DNA of 11,324 bases from Syntrophaceae bacterium UBA6252 (GCA_002441265.1 DJVQ01000065.1:39796-51119), one strand, 5' to 3'; shown: positions 1-6,455, counted from the first letter of the stretch. Numbers and translations: made by a program. Notes: generated by a model from the sequence alone, not told the origin.

Positions 1-644
1 ACGACGACCTGCCCGCCATGGACAACGACGACTTCCGGCGGGGGATCCCGACGAGTCACAAGGTCTACGGGGAAGCCGTGGCCATCCTGGCGGGGGACGC
101 CCTCCTGACGGAGGCCTTCCGCCTCATGACGGACCGGGGGGCGATGCGGGACGTCCCCCCGGAGCGGCTTCTCGACGTGGCGAGAGAAATCGCCGAGGCG
201 GCCGGTTTTTCCGGCATGATCGCCGGGCAGGCCGTGGACATCGCGTCGGAAGGAATACCGCCGGACGGGGAAACCCTCGACTTCATTCACTCCAGAAAAA
301 CGGAACGGATGATCACCGTGTCGCTGCGGGCCGGGGCGATTCTCGCGGGAGCGGAAGCCGGGGCCCTGGAGGCCCTCACCGGTTACGGCAGGCGGATCGG
401 ACTAGCGTTCCAGATATCCGACGACATTCTGAACGTGGAGGGCACGGCGGAGGCCCTCGGAAAAGGCACGGGAAGCGACGCCGCCCGGAAGAAGCTGACC
501 TACCCGGCCCTCTACGGCCTGGAATCCTCAAAAGAGAAGGCCCGCGCCCTCGCCGGGGAGGCCGTGCGGTGTCTCGACCGCTTCGGCGACGAGGCGCAGC
601 CGCTGCGCGCCCTCGCCACATACATCGTGGAAAGAAACAATTGA
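1..644 (+). CDS. ispA: Polyprenyl (farnesyl/geranylgeranyl) diphosphate synthase, 3' part
   Basis: This enzyme condenses IPP with DMAPP or GPP to make C15-C20 isoprenyl diphosphates in the cytosol. The reading frame enters from the left edge, with the first whole codon at position 3, inside the first Asp-rich motif DDLPAMDND. About 80 N-terminal residues are therefore outside the window, including the positions just before the motif that help set chain length. Also visible are GQAVDI, the KLTYP segment and the second Asp-rich motif at 420-434. That motif reads DDILN, where most bacterial IspA proteins have DDxxD. The protein ends in IVERNN, a normal-looking IspA C terminus, so the gene appears intact at this end. 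Its TGA stop lies inside the flanking repeat. Gene order ispA-dxs-tlyA is common in bacteria. Family assignment is secure; FPP versus GGPP specificity cannot be read here. Confidence 0.93.
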   Translation, partial: DDLPAMDNDDFRRGIPTSHKVYGEAVAILAGDALLTEAFRLMTDRGAMRDVPPERLLDVAREIAEAAGFSGMIAGQAVDIASEGIPPDGETLDFIHSRKTERMITVSLRAGAILAGAEAGALEALTGYGRRIGLAFQISDDILNVEGTAEALGKGTGSDAARKKLTYPALYGLESSKEKARALAGEAVRCLDRFGDEAQPLRALATYIVERNN

Positions 645-800
645 CGGCTTCGTAAAAAGTTCCTATGCTGCCCCTTCTTCCCTCGTCCCTGCGGCGTACC
701 GTCCGTACGCCTCGGTCCTCGCGATTCGGGCGTCTTGCCTCCGGAGCTTTTTACTTTGCCGTTCGAAAAAGTGTTGATTTCGCTTTTACGAGTTCATCAT
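642..800. repeat. Nested-palindrome MITE/REP-like intergenic element
   Basis: The gap between ispA and dxs is built of nested inverted repeats. Left arm CGGCTTCGTAAAAAG (645-659) matches the reverse complement of 747-761 at 12 of 15 positions, with a perfect 8-base core (652-659 against 747-754). The outer left end (642-657, TGACGGCTTCGTAAAA) matches the reverse complement of 784-799 at 12 of 16. TTCGAAAAAGT at 762-772 is a near-direct copy of part of the left arm. In the centre, GGCGTAC (693-699) and GTACGCC (705-711) form a perfect 7-bp stem with a 5-base loop. No protein is encoded. The structure fits a non-autonomous mobile or REP-like element. From memory, similar sequences recur in Desulfobacterota, but copy number cannot be judged from one copy. 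Confidence 0.6.
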
Positions 801-803
801 AAA
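774..803 (+). promoter_or_regulatory. Weak candidate promoter at the right end of the repeat
   Basis: TTGATT (774-779) is followed after 18 bases by CATAAA (798-803), a 4/6 plus 4/6 match to sigma-70 consensus boxes. If used, transcription would begin after the ATG at 803, and dxs would have to start at the in-frame ATG at 827. This is pattern matching only; such matches arise by chance in AT-richer gaps. Confidence 0.2.
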
Positions 804-2716
804 TGATCGAAACGGACATTTTCCCAATGGTTGAAGCAGGCGGGGAGAGCATCCTCGAAAGAGTGAACTCGCCGGAAGACATCCGGCGGCTGACCGTCGA
901 CGAACTGAATTTCCTGGCCCGTGAAATCCGCGCCAGGATCATCGAAACGGTCTCCAGAAACGGAGGGCACCTGGCGTCGTCCCTGGGAACGGTGGAACTC
1001 ACCCTGGCGCTGCACCATGTCTTCGACACCCCCCGGGACCGGCTGATCTGGGACGTGGGGCACCAGGCTTACGCCCACAAGCTCATCACGGGACGGCGGG
1101 ACCGGTTTCACACCCTGAGGAAGAAAGACGGCATCAGCGGGTTTCCGAAACGGAAGGAAAGCCCTTACGACGTCTTCGATGCCGGCCACAGCAGCACCTC
1201 CCTGTCCGCCGCCGCGGGGATCGCCGAGGCCCGTTGCTTCAGCGGGGAGAAATACAAGGTCATCGCCGTCATCGGCGACGGTTCCATGACGGCGGGGATG
1301 GCCTACGAGGCCATGAACTGGGCGGGGGACCGGAAGAAGGACCTGATCATCGTTCTCAACGACAACGAAATGTCCATTTCCCCGAACGTGGGGGCCATGT
1401 CGGCTTACCTGAACCGGGTCATGACGGGAAAAGAGATGACCCGGCTGAAAGCGGGGGTTCTTCAGTTCTTGAAAACCCTCCCCGGCGGGGACCACATGAT
1501 CAAATTCACCCGGCAGGCGGAGGAATCCCTGAAGGCGTTCATCGTCCCGGGGATGCTGTTCGAGGAACTGGGGTTCCAGTACATCGGCCCCCTGGAGGGC
1601 CACCGGCTCGACTATCTGATCAGGACGTTCCAGAACGTGCGGCGGCTGAACCGGCCGGTCCTCGTTCACGTGGTGACGAAAAAGGGAAAGGGCTGCTCCT
1701 TCGCGGAGGAGGAGCCGTGCCTCTATCACGGCGTGGGACCTTTCGACGGGGAGACCGGGGCCCTCCCGTCCCGGGAAGGCGCACCGCCCTCCTACACGGA
1801 GGTCTTCGGGGAAACCATGATCCGGCTCGCCTTGAAAAACCCGAAGGTCGTCGCCATCACGGCGGCCATGTGCACGGGCACGGGCCTCGACGAATTCGCG
1901 ATCCGGTTCCCCGACCGCTTCTTCGACGTGGGCATCGCAGAGCAGCACGCGGTGACCTTCGCCGCCGGGCTGGCCGTGGAGGGCCTCGTGCCCGTCGTGG
2001 CCGTCTACTCCACCTTTCTGCAGAGGGGATTCGACCAGGTCCTTCACGACGTGTGCCTCCAGAACCTGCACGTGGTCTTCGCCCTCGACCGGGCCGGTTT
2101 CGTGGGAGAGGACGGCCCCACCCATCACGGGCTGTTCGATCTGTCCTATCTGCGGTCCCTTCCCAACATGGTCGTCATGGCACCGAAGGACGAAAACGAG
2201 TTCCGGCGGATGATCCGGACTGCCGTGGCATGTTCCGGACCCGTCGCCGTCCGGTACCCCCGGGGGGCCGTCCCGGGCGTTCCCCCGGACGAAGGTCCCG
2301 CCGAGATCCCCCTGGGCCGGGGGGAATGCCTCACGGAGGGCGGCGATCTGGCCATCTTCGCCATCGGGACGACCGTGCAGGCCGCACTGGAGGCCGCGGA
2401 GGCGCTCCGGGCGGAGGGCGTCGGGGCCGCCGTCGTCAACTGCCGGTTCGTCAAACCCCTGGACAGGGAGCTTCTCTGCGCGACGGCGAGGAAAACGGGG
2501 CGGGTGCTCACCGTCGAGGAAAACGTCCTCATGGGGGGGTTCGGAAGCGCGGTCCTGGAATGTTTCCAGGAGGAAGGCCTCCAGGGAATTCCGGTGAAAC
2601 GGCTCGGCATCGGCGACGAGTTCGTCGAACAGGCGACCCAGAAGGAACTGCGGCGTCTTTACGGGATCGACGGGGACGGGATTCTCCGGGCGGCGCGATC
2701 CCTCCTGCAGCCCTGA
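803..2716 (+). CDS. dxs: 1-deoxy-D-xylulose-5-phosphate synthase
   Basis: Dxs is the thiamine-diphosphate enzyme that joins pyruvate and glyceraldehyde 3-phosphate in the first step of the MEP isoprenoid pathway. The protein is 637 residues, a normal family length. Landmarks in order: GGHLASSLG (His56), WDVGHQAY (His87), DAGHSSTS, the thiamine-diphosphate/metal motif GDGSM (158-160) through NDNEMSIS (from 186), catalytic Glu380 in GIAEQH, then DRAGFVGEDGPTHHG and VRYPRG, and a transketolase C-terminal domain ending near GIDGDGI. All expected catalytic residues are present. The start is uncertain. ATG803 directly abuts the upstream repeat and has no Shine-Dalgarno sequence, while in-frame ATG827 gives a slightly shorter N terminus that is equally compatible with the family; a stop at 800-802 rules out anything further upstream. 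It is followed by tlyA after 21 bases. Confidence 0.97.
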   Translation: MIETDIFPMVEAGGESILERVNSPEDIRRLTVDELNFLAREIRARIIETVSRNGGHLASSLGTVELTLALHHVFDTPRDRLIWDVGHQAYAHKLITGRRDRFHTLRKKDGISGFPKRKESPYDVFDAGHSSTSLSAAAGIAEARCFSGEKYKVIAVIGDGSMTAGMAYEAMNWAGDRKKDLIIVLNDNEMSISPNVGAMSAYLNRVMTGKEMTRLKAGVLQFLKTLPGGDHMIKFTRQAEESLKAFIVPGMLFEELGFQYIGPLEGHRLDYLIRTFQNVRRLNRPVLVHVVTKKGKGCSFAEEEPCLYHGVGPFDGETGALPSREGAPPSYTEVFGETMIRLALKNPKVVAITAAMCTGTGLDEFAIRFPDRFFDVGIAEQHAVTFAAGLAVEGLVPVVAVYSTFLQRGFDQVLHDVCLQNLHVVFALDRAGFVGEDGPTHHGLFDLSYLRSLPNMVVMAPKDENEFRRMIRTAVACSGPVAVRYPRGAVPGVPPDEGPAEIPLGRGECLTEGGDLAIFAIGTTVQAALEAAEALRAEGVGAAVVNCRFVKPLDRELLCATARKTGRVLTVEENVLMGGFGSAVLECFQEEGLQGIPVKRLGIGDEFVEQATQKELRRLYGIDGDGILRAARSLLQP

Positions 2717-2737
2717 AGCGGGTCTTTCATCTTCTCC

Positions 2738-3520
2738 ATGGCATCGGGCAGGGAAAGGCTGGACAGGCTGATGGTGGCGCGGGGGCTTGCCGAATCCCGG
2801 GAGCGGGCGAGGGCCCTCATCCTCGCGGGGTCGGTGCGCGTCGACGGCAATCCCGCCGGCAAGGCCGGAACCATGGTTCCGGAACACGCGGTGATCGAGG
2901 TCCGGACGCCGGACCATCCCTACGTGAGCCGGGGGGGCCTGAAGCTCGAGGGGGCGCTCGACGCCTTCGGAATCGACGTGACCGGTCTTGTCGCTCTGGA
3001 CGCGGGCGCCTCCACGGGAGGATTCACCGACTGCCTTCTCCGGAGGGGCGCGGCAAGGGTGTACGCCGTCGACGTGGGGTACGGCCAGTTCGCCTGGAAG
3101 CTCCGCCAGGACAGCCGGGTCATCCTCCTGGAACGAACGAACATCCGCCATGTGAGGGGGGAAGAGATCGGAGAACCCCTGGACCTCGCCGTCATCGACG
3201 TGTCGTTCATCTCCCTGAAGCTGGTCCTTCCGCCCGTCCTCGCCCTCCTTCGAAACGGGGGAATGGTCCTGCCCCTGATCAAGCCGCAGTTCGAGGCGGG
3301 GAAAGACCGGGTGGGCAAAAAAGGGGTCGTCCGGGACCCCGAGGTGCACCGGGAGGTGGTGGACGGAATCGTTTCCTTCGCCCGGGACCTGGGAATCGCC
3401 GTCGAGAGCACCTGCGAATCCCCCATCACCGGTCCGGAAGGAAACCGGGAATTCTTCCTCTTCGGCAGGAAGGCAGCGGGGGAACATTCCCCCGGCGGTC
3501 CCGGGGACCGCACCCCCTGA
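2738..3520 (+). CDS. tlyA: TlyA-family rRNA (cytidine-2'-O)-methyltransferase
   Basis: TlyA enzymes methylate the 2'-OH of cytidines in 23S rRNA, and in some subtypes also 16S rRNA; they are often mislabelled hemolysin A. The 260-residue protein has an N-terminal S4 RNA-binding domain (about 7-60, ERLDRLMVARGL), a short linker with VSRGGLKL, and an FtsJ-like Rossmann methyltransferase domain. The SAM-binding loop is DAGASTGGFTD (88-98), followed by AVDVGYGQ and IKPQFE. Lys69, Asp154, Lys182 and Glu238 fall at the same numbers as the catalytic tetrad I remember for Mycobacterium tuberculosis TlyA. The tail after Glu238 is about 22 residues, so the type I (23S only) versus type II (both rRNAs) question stays open. 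No clear ribosome-binding site precedes the ATG. The position after dxs is a common arrangement. ispH follows after 7 bases. Confidence 0.93.
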   Translation: MASGRERLDRLMVARGLAESRERARALILAGSVRVDGNPAGKAGTMVPEHAVIEVRTPDHPYVSRGGLKLEGALDAFGIDVTGLVALDAGASTGGFTDCLLRRGAARVYAVDVGYGQFAWKLRQDSRVILLERTNIRHVRGEEIGEPLDLAVIDVSFISLKLVLPPVLALLRNGGMVLPLIKPQFEAGKDRVGKKGVVRDPEVHREVVDGIVSFARDLGIAVESTCESPITGPEGNREFFLFGRKAAGEHSPGGPGDRTP

Positions 3521-3527
3521 GGGCGCC

Positions 3528-5246
3528 ATGGGCGTGAAACTCGCAAGAACCGCCGGATTCTGCATGGGCGTGCGCCGGGGCATGGACATGGTCCTCGACA
3601 TCGCCCGGAAGCGGGGGAAGGGACCGATCTACACCTACGGACCCCTGATCCACAATCCCCAGGCCATCGAGCTCCTGAAGAGAAGGGGGATCCTCCCCGT
3701 TCTGGATCCCGAAGGGATCCGCGGCGGGATGATCGTCATCCGGGCCCACGGCATCTCGCCGGACGAGCGTTCCCGGCTGAAGGAAAAGGGGATCGAGATC
3801 ATCGACGCCACCTGTCCCAAGGTGGCCCGGGTCCAGGGGATCATCCGAAAGCACAGTTCCATGGGATACACGGTCCTCATCCTCGGGGACGAGAACCATC
3901 CCGAGGTCGCCGGACTTCTGGGCTATGCCGGCGGCCGGGGGAAGGTCATCCAGGGGCCGGGGGACCTGGAGGGCCTGCCGGATTCGGAGCGGATCTGCCT
4001 CGTTGCCCAGACCACGCAGAACGTGGAGGCGTTCGAGGAGACGGCGGCGGAGGTCCGGAAACGCTTCCCGGAAGCGGTCGTCTTCGACACCATCTGCGAT
4101 TCCACGATGAAGCGCCAGAGGGAGGTCCGGGACATGGCCCGGACCATGGACGCCATGATCATCGTGGGCGGAAGGAACAGCGCCAACACGGAACGGCTGA
4201 GGGCCATCAGCGAGGGATCGGGCACCCCGACCTTCCTCGTGGAAACCGCCGACGAGCTCAAGGGGGTCGCACTCGATTCCTACGAAAACATCGGCGTTTC
4301 CGCCGGCGCCTCGACCCCGAACTGGATCATCAACAGCGTCCTCGAACATATCGCCAGGAACGGGAAGGACAGGCACCGCACCCTCAGGAAAACGCTCCGC
4401 TCCCTGTGGGTCTGGTCGGTGGGAACGGATCTCTTCAAGGCCGTCGGGGCCGCAAGCCTCACCCTCGCCGCGCTGGTCCTGCAGAACCGCGCTCCGGGCC
4501 TTCTCAGCCTTCTCACCTCCGCCTTCTACGTTCACGCCATGCACACCATCAACCGGATCCAGGAAAAGACCCCCATGGGAGACACCCTGGGGGAAGCGGA
4601 GAAAAGAAGGATCAGGAAACGGAGGGCCCTCCTGGCCCTGGCGACGCTCGCCCTCGCCCTGTTCACCGCCTCCCTCACGGGATTCATCTCCTTCCTCCTT
4701 CTCCTTTCCATCTCCTCCTTCGGTCTTCTCTACGACATCCCGTTCCTCCCCGCCGGATGGTCGGTGCGGAAAATCAGCGCCATCCCCGGTTCGAAGAACC
4801 TGCTCATCGCATTTGCATGGGCCACCGTCTGCGCCGTCGTCCCCCATGCGGCGGAAGCCCTGCCGGTCCGGCCGGGCATGGTCGTGGCTTTTCTTTTCGT
4901 TTTCTCGCTCGTCTTCACCGTTTCGGCCCTGTCGGACCTGATGGACATCCAGAGCGACCGGCTCGTCGGGCGTGAGACGATCCCGGTGGTCATGGGGGAG
5001 GGCAACACCCGTTTCATCCTCCTGGGAGTGTGCCTGTTTCTGGCAATTCTTCTGGTTGTGTCCTACGGAACGGGTATGGCGTCCCCCTTCAGCCTCGTTC
5101 TCCTCATATCGGTGATTTACCTGTGGATTTGTTTGCCTGTTTATGATAGAAGGTTTTCGTTTTCCGCCCTGAATGCAGAAGGGTTCCTGGAAACGAATCT
5201 GATTCTTCCCGGGATGTGCGCCGGGATATGGCTGTTTTTCTCGTAA
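3528..5246 (+). CDS. ispH: IspH (HMBPP reductase) fused to a C-terminal UbiA-like membrane domain
   Basis: Residues 1 to about 280 are a complete IspH, the [4Fe-4S] enzyme that reduces HMBPP to IPP and DMAPP in the last MEP step. The cluster cysteines Cys12, Cys96 and Cys190 are present, as are His42, His74, His124, Glu126 (HPEV), the TT near 162-163, NSAN (217-220) and SAGAST (258-263). The same frame continues without a break for about 290 strongly hydrophobic residues with roughly eight or nine membrane spans (about 303-572). This half carries LLYDIPF, IPGSKNLLIAFAW (420-432) and DLMDIQSDRLVGRETIP (470-486), which match the UbiA prenyltransferase pattern, including its second Asp-rich motif. 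The canonical first motif NDxxDxxxD is absent; the equivalent loop reads MHTINRIQEK (338-347). A standalone IspH is about 310 residues, so 572 is a true fusion. GAGG at 3519-3522 precedes ATG3528. Membrane-domain substrate unknown. Confidence 0.92.
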   Translation: MGVKLARTAGFCMGVRRGMDMVLDIARKRGKGPIYTYGPLIHNPQAIELLKRRGILPVLDPEGIRGGMIVIRAHGISPDERSRLKEKGIEIIDATCPKVARVQGIIRKHSSMGYTVLILGDENHPEVAGLLGYAGGRGKVIQGPGDLEGLPDSERICLVAQTTQNVEAFEETAAEVRKRFPEAVVFDTICDSTMKRQREVRDMARTMDAMIIVGGRNSANTERLRAISEGSGTPTFLVETADELKGVALDSYENIGVSAGASTPNWIINSVLEHIARNGKDRHRTLRKTLRSLWVWSVGTDLFKAVGAASLTLAALVLQNRAPGLLSLLTSAFYVHAMHTINRIQEKTPMGDTLGEAEKRRIRKRRALLALATLALALFTASLTGFISFLLLLSISSFGLLYDIPFLPAGWSVRKISAIPGSKNLLIAFAWATVCAVVPHAAEALPVRPGMVVAFLFVFSLVFTVSALSDLMDIQSDRLVGRETIPVVMGEGNTRFILLGVCLFLAILLVVSYGTGMASPFSLVLLISVIYLWICLPVYDRRFSFSALNAEGFLETNLILPGMCAGIWLFFS

Positions 5247-5261
5247 TGCGCCGGCGATGCC

Positions 5262-5294
5262 GCCGGATGAAAAAACCGGCCCATGAAACGGGCC
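5262..5294 (+). other. Two mutually exclusive short hairpins before the lipoprotein gene
   Basis: In the 55-base gap after ispH, GCCGG (5262-5266) can pair with CCGGC (5276-5280). Alternatively GGCCC (5278-5282) can pair with GGGCC (5290-5294), ending just before the GGGGG ribosome-binding site at 5296-5300. The pairings share 5278-5280 and cannot coexist. There is no T-tract, so this is not a standard terminator. Both stems are only 5 bp and may be chance in GC-rich DNA. Confidence 0.25.
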
Positions 5295-5301
5295 CGGGGG
5301 C

Positions 5302-5892
5302 ATGATGAGGCACAAAGGTTTCCGGATTCTTCTATTCGTCGCGACCGTCCTTCTCGCCGCCTGCGGCGGCATCCGCTACAGCCAGGTCAACCCGGAAGCG
5401 AAAGGGTTCCATCCGAAGAGCGTCGCCCTCCTTCCCGTGGATGTCCGCACCTCCTACGAAGCGACCGGCATGGCCGACGAGGTGTTCACGCGGGTCCTCA
5501 AGAAGAGCGGGTTTTTCCAGAAGGTCGTTTCCCCCACGGAAATCAGGGAGCGGATGGAGAAGGATCCCGCATTCTCGAAGGAAGTGACCGATTACGTCAC
5601 CAAATTCCGGGCGGTGAGTTTTTCCGATCCGGTTCTGACCCGGGCCCTGGGAAATAGCCTGGAAATCGAGGCGATTCTGCTGGTCACGGTGGATTACTGG
5701 TATTACACCGTGGAGGGAGAGGACAAGATCGCCAAGGTCGGATTCGCCGTGGACCTCGTCGACGCCTCGACGGGCCGGATCGCCTGGAAGGCCGCCCACC
5801 ACGAGCAGAAAACGTACTGGCTGATCAAGCCCGCCCTCCCCGATCTCGCCGAGTCGGTCGCCGGCACGATTACAGGAGAAATGCCCCGCTGA
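5302..5892 (+). CDS. Putative outer-membrane lipoprotein of unknown function
   Basis: I do not recognise the family with certainty. The 196-residue product begins with a lipoprotein signal: basic start MMRHKGFR, hydrophobic stretch, then lipobox LLAAC with the lipidated cysteine at residue 21. Gly at +2 (not Asp) suggests sorting to the outer membrane. The mature part starts with HPKSVALLPVDV (37-48), then an ADEVFTRVLKKSGFF helix (58-72), ILLVTVDYWYY (125-135) and DLVDASTGRIAWKA (151-164). This alternation resembles the first domain of the TolB-N/CsgG/LpoB kind of periplasmic lipoprotein (a beta strand ending in LP, a helix with 'L...G.F..V', then strands and 'D..TG...W'), but that is inference from the pattern. 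GGGGG (5296-5300) precedes two adjacent in-frame ATGs (5302, 5305). It sits between ispH and a NifU-like gene with no obvious functional link. Confidence 0.85.
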   Translation: MMRHKGFRILLFVATVLLAACGGIRYSQVNPEAKGFHPKSVALLPVDVRTSYEATGMADEVFTRVLKKSGFFQKVVSPTEIRERMEKDPAFSKEVTDYVTKFRAVSFSDPVLTRALGNSLEIEAILLVTVDYWYYTVEGEDKIAKVGFAVDLVDASTGRIAWKAAHHEQKTYWLIKPALPDLAESVAGTITGEMPR

Positions 5893-5954
5893 AACCGGAA
5901 GTCCGCCCGCCGGCATTCGCCCATCGAGGGGCGTCAAACCCGAAAAAAACCTTC

Positions 5955-5962
5955 AAGGAGGT
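5955..5962 (+). promoter_or_regulatory. Strong ribosome-binding site fixing the GTG start of the NifU-like gene
   Basis: AAGGAGGT lies three bases before GTG at 5966. It is the best Shine-Dalgarno match in the window and decides a GTG start. High translation of this small protein is likely. Confidence 0.85.
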
Positions 5963-5965
5963 CCC

Positions 5966-6187
5966 GTGAAAGAAAAGGTTCAGGCACTGATCAACGACAT
6001 CCGTCCGAAGCTGCAGGCCGACGGTGGAGATATCGAGCTCATCGACGTGAGCGAAGACGGCACCGTGAAAGTGAAGCTCCTGGGCGCCTGCGGCGGTTGC
6101 CCCATGGCGCAGATGACCCTGAAAATGGGCGTGGAGCGGTATCTGAAGTCGAAAATGCCGGAAATCAGCAAAGTGGTATCCGTCTGA
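5966..6187 (+). CDS. NifU C-terminal-domain protein (putative Fe-S cluster carrier)
   Basis: This small protein of 73 residues is a free-standing NifU C-terminal (Nfu) domain. Such domains bind a [4Fe-4S] cluster at a dimer interface and pass it to target enzymes. Visible family marks are IRPKLQADGGDIELIDV (12-28) and the cluster motif ACGGCPMAQMT with Cys42 and Cys45. Length is typical of the single-domain form; there is no IscU-like N-terminal part and no A-type domain as in E. coli NfuA. Translation starts at GTG5966, supported by a near-perfect ribosome-binding site. It is 52 bases upstream of a ferredoxin gene, and IspH, an Fe-S enzyme, lies one gene further upstream. Service to those neighbours is plausible but inferred. 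Confidence 0.92.
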   Translation: MKEKVQALINDIRPKLQADGGDIELIDVSEDGTVKVKLLGACGGCPMAQMTLKMGVERYLKSKMPEISKVVSV

Positions 6188-6227
6188 TCGCACCATCGAA
6201 CATCGCTTCGTTTTCCATTAGATCTCT

Positions 6228-6233
6228 GGAGGA
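6228..6233 (+). promoter_or_regulatory. Ribosome-binding site of the ferredoxin gene
   Basis: GGAGGA six bases before ATG6240. Together with the ideal position of the first cysteine (residue 9) it fixes the start. Confidence 0.8.
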
Positions 6234-6239
6234 TAGGAA

Positions 6240-6422
6240 ATGGCTTACAAAATCACTGATGAATGCATCGCATGCGGTTCCTGCGAACTGGAATGTCCCG
6301 TGGAGGCCATCAGCGAAGGTGAGGATCAATACGTGATCGATCCGGAAAAGTGCACCGACTGCGGGGCTTGCGCCGACATCTGCCCGGTCGAAGCCATCGT
6401 TCCCGGGGAAGACAGCAAGTAG
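6240..6422 (+). CDS. 2[4Fe-4S] bacterial-type ferredoxin
   Basis: A soluble low-potential electron carrier of 60 residues. Both cluster motifs are complete: Cys9, Cys12, Cys15 with Cys19-Pro, and Cys38, Cys41, Cys44 with Cys48-Pro, in the classic CxxCxxCxxxCP spacing. This predicts two [4Fe-4S] clusters with swapped fourth ligands. The protein is acidic overall, as usual for clostridial-type ferredoxins, and has the typical MAYKI start and an internal duplication of the fold. No extra loop or C-terminal extension of the Alvin type is seen. It follows the NifU-like gene and precedes tmk by 33 bases. It could donate electrons to IspH encoded upstream, but such ferredoxins serve many enzymes, so the partner is not established. 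Confidence 0.96.
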   Translation: MAYKITDECIACGSCELECPVEAISEGEDQYVIDPEKCTDCGACADICPVEAIVPGEDSK

Positions 6423-6424
6423 GA

Positions 6425-6446
6425 CCGGAGGGACTCCCCCTCCCGG
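6425..6446 (+). other. Hairpin between ferredoxin gene and tmk
   Basis: CCGGAGGG (6425-6432) pairs with CCCTCCCGG (6438-6446): six base pairs next to a 5-base loop, one bulged C, then two more pairs. It starts two bases after the ferredoxin stop and ends nine bases before the tmk ATG. No T-tract follows, so it is a weak terminator at best. It could protect the upstream mRNA 3' end or hide the SD-like GGAGGG. Confidence 0.4.
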
Positions 6447-6455
6447 CGGGCGTGC

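Noticed and set aside
1234..3537. A 767-residue plus-strand frame overlapping dxs and tlyA
   Set aside because: Very Arg/Gly/Pro-rich with no recognisable domain, and it spans two real genes in another frame; a GC-bias shadow.
797..3601. A 934-residue open frame on the minus strand opposite dxs and tlyA
   Set aside because: Its composition (rich in Arg, Pro, Gly, His, Asp) is that of an antisense shadow, and the plus strand carries unmistakable dxs and tlyA. Strong G/C third-position bias removes stop codons from the complementary frame.
3426..5372. A 648-residue minus-strand frame opposite ispH
   Set aside because: Runs through the conserved IspH and membrane coding sequence with shadow-like composition; no family resemblance.
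5283..5657. A 124-residue frame starting inside the gap before the lipoprotein gene
   Set aside because: It runs out of frame through the lipoprotein, is Arg/Pro/Gly-rich and has no ribosome-binding site as good as the one for ATG5302.
5918..5933. CGCCC/GGGCG hairpin after the lipoprotein gene as a terminator
   Set aside because: Only five pairs and no T-tract; an A-run follows instead.
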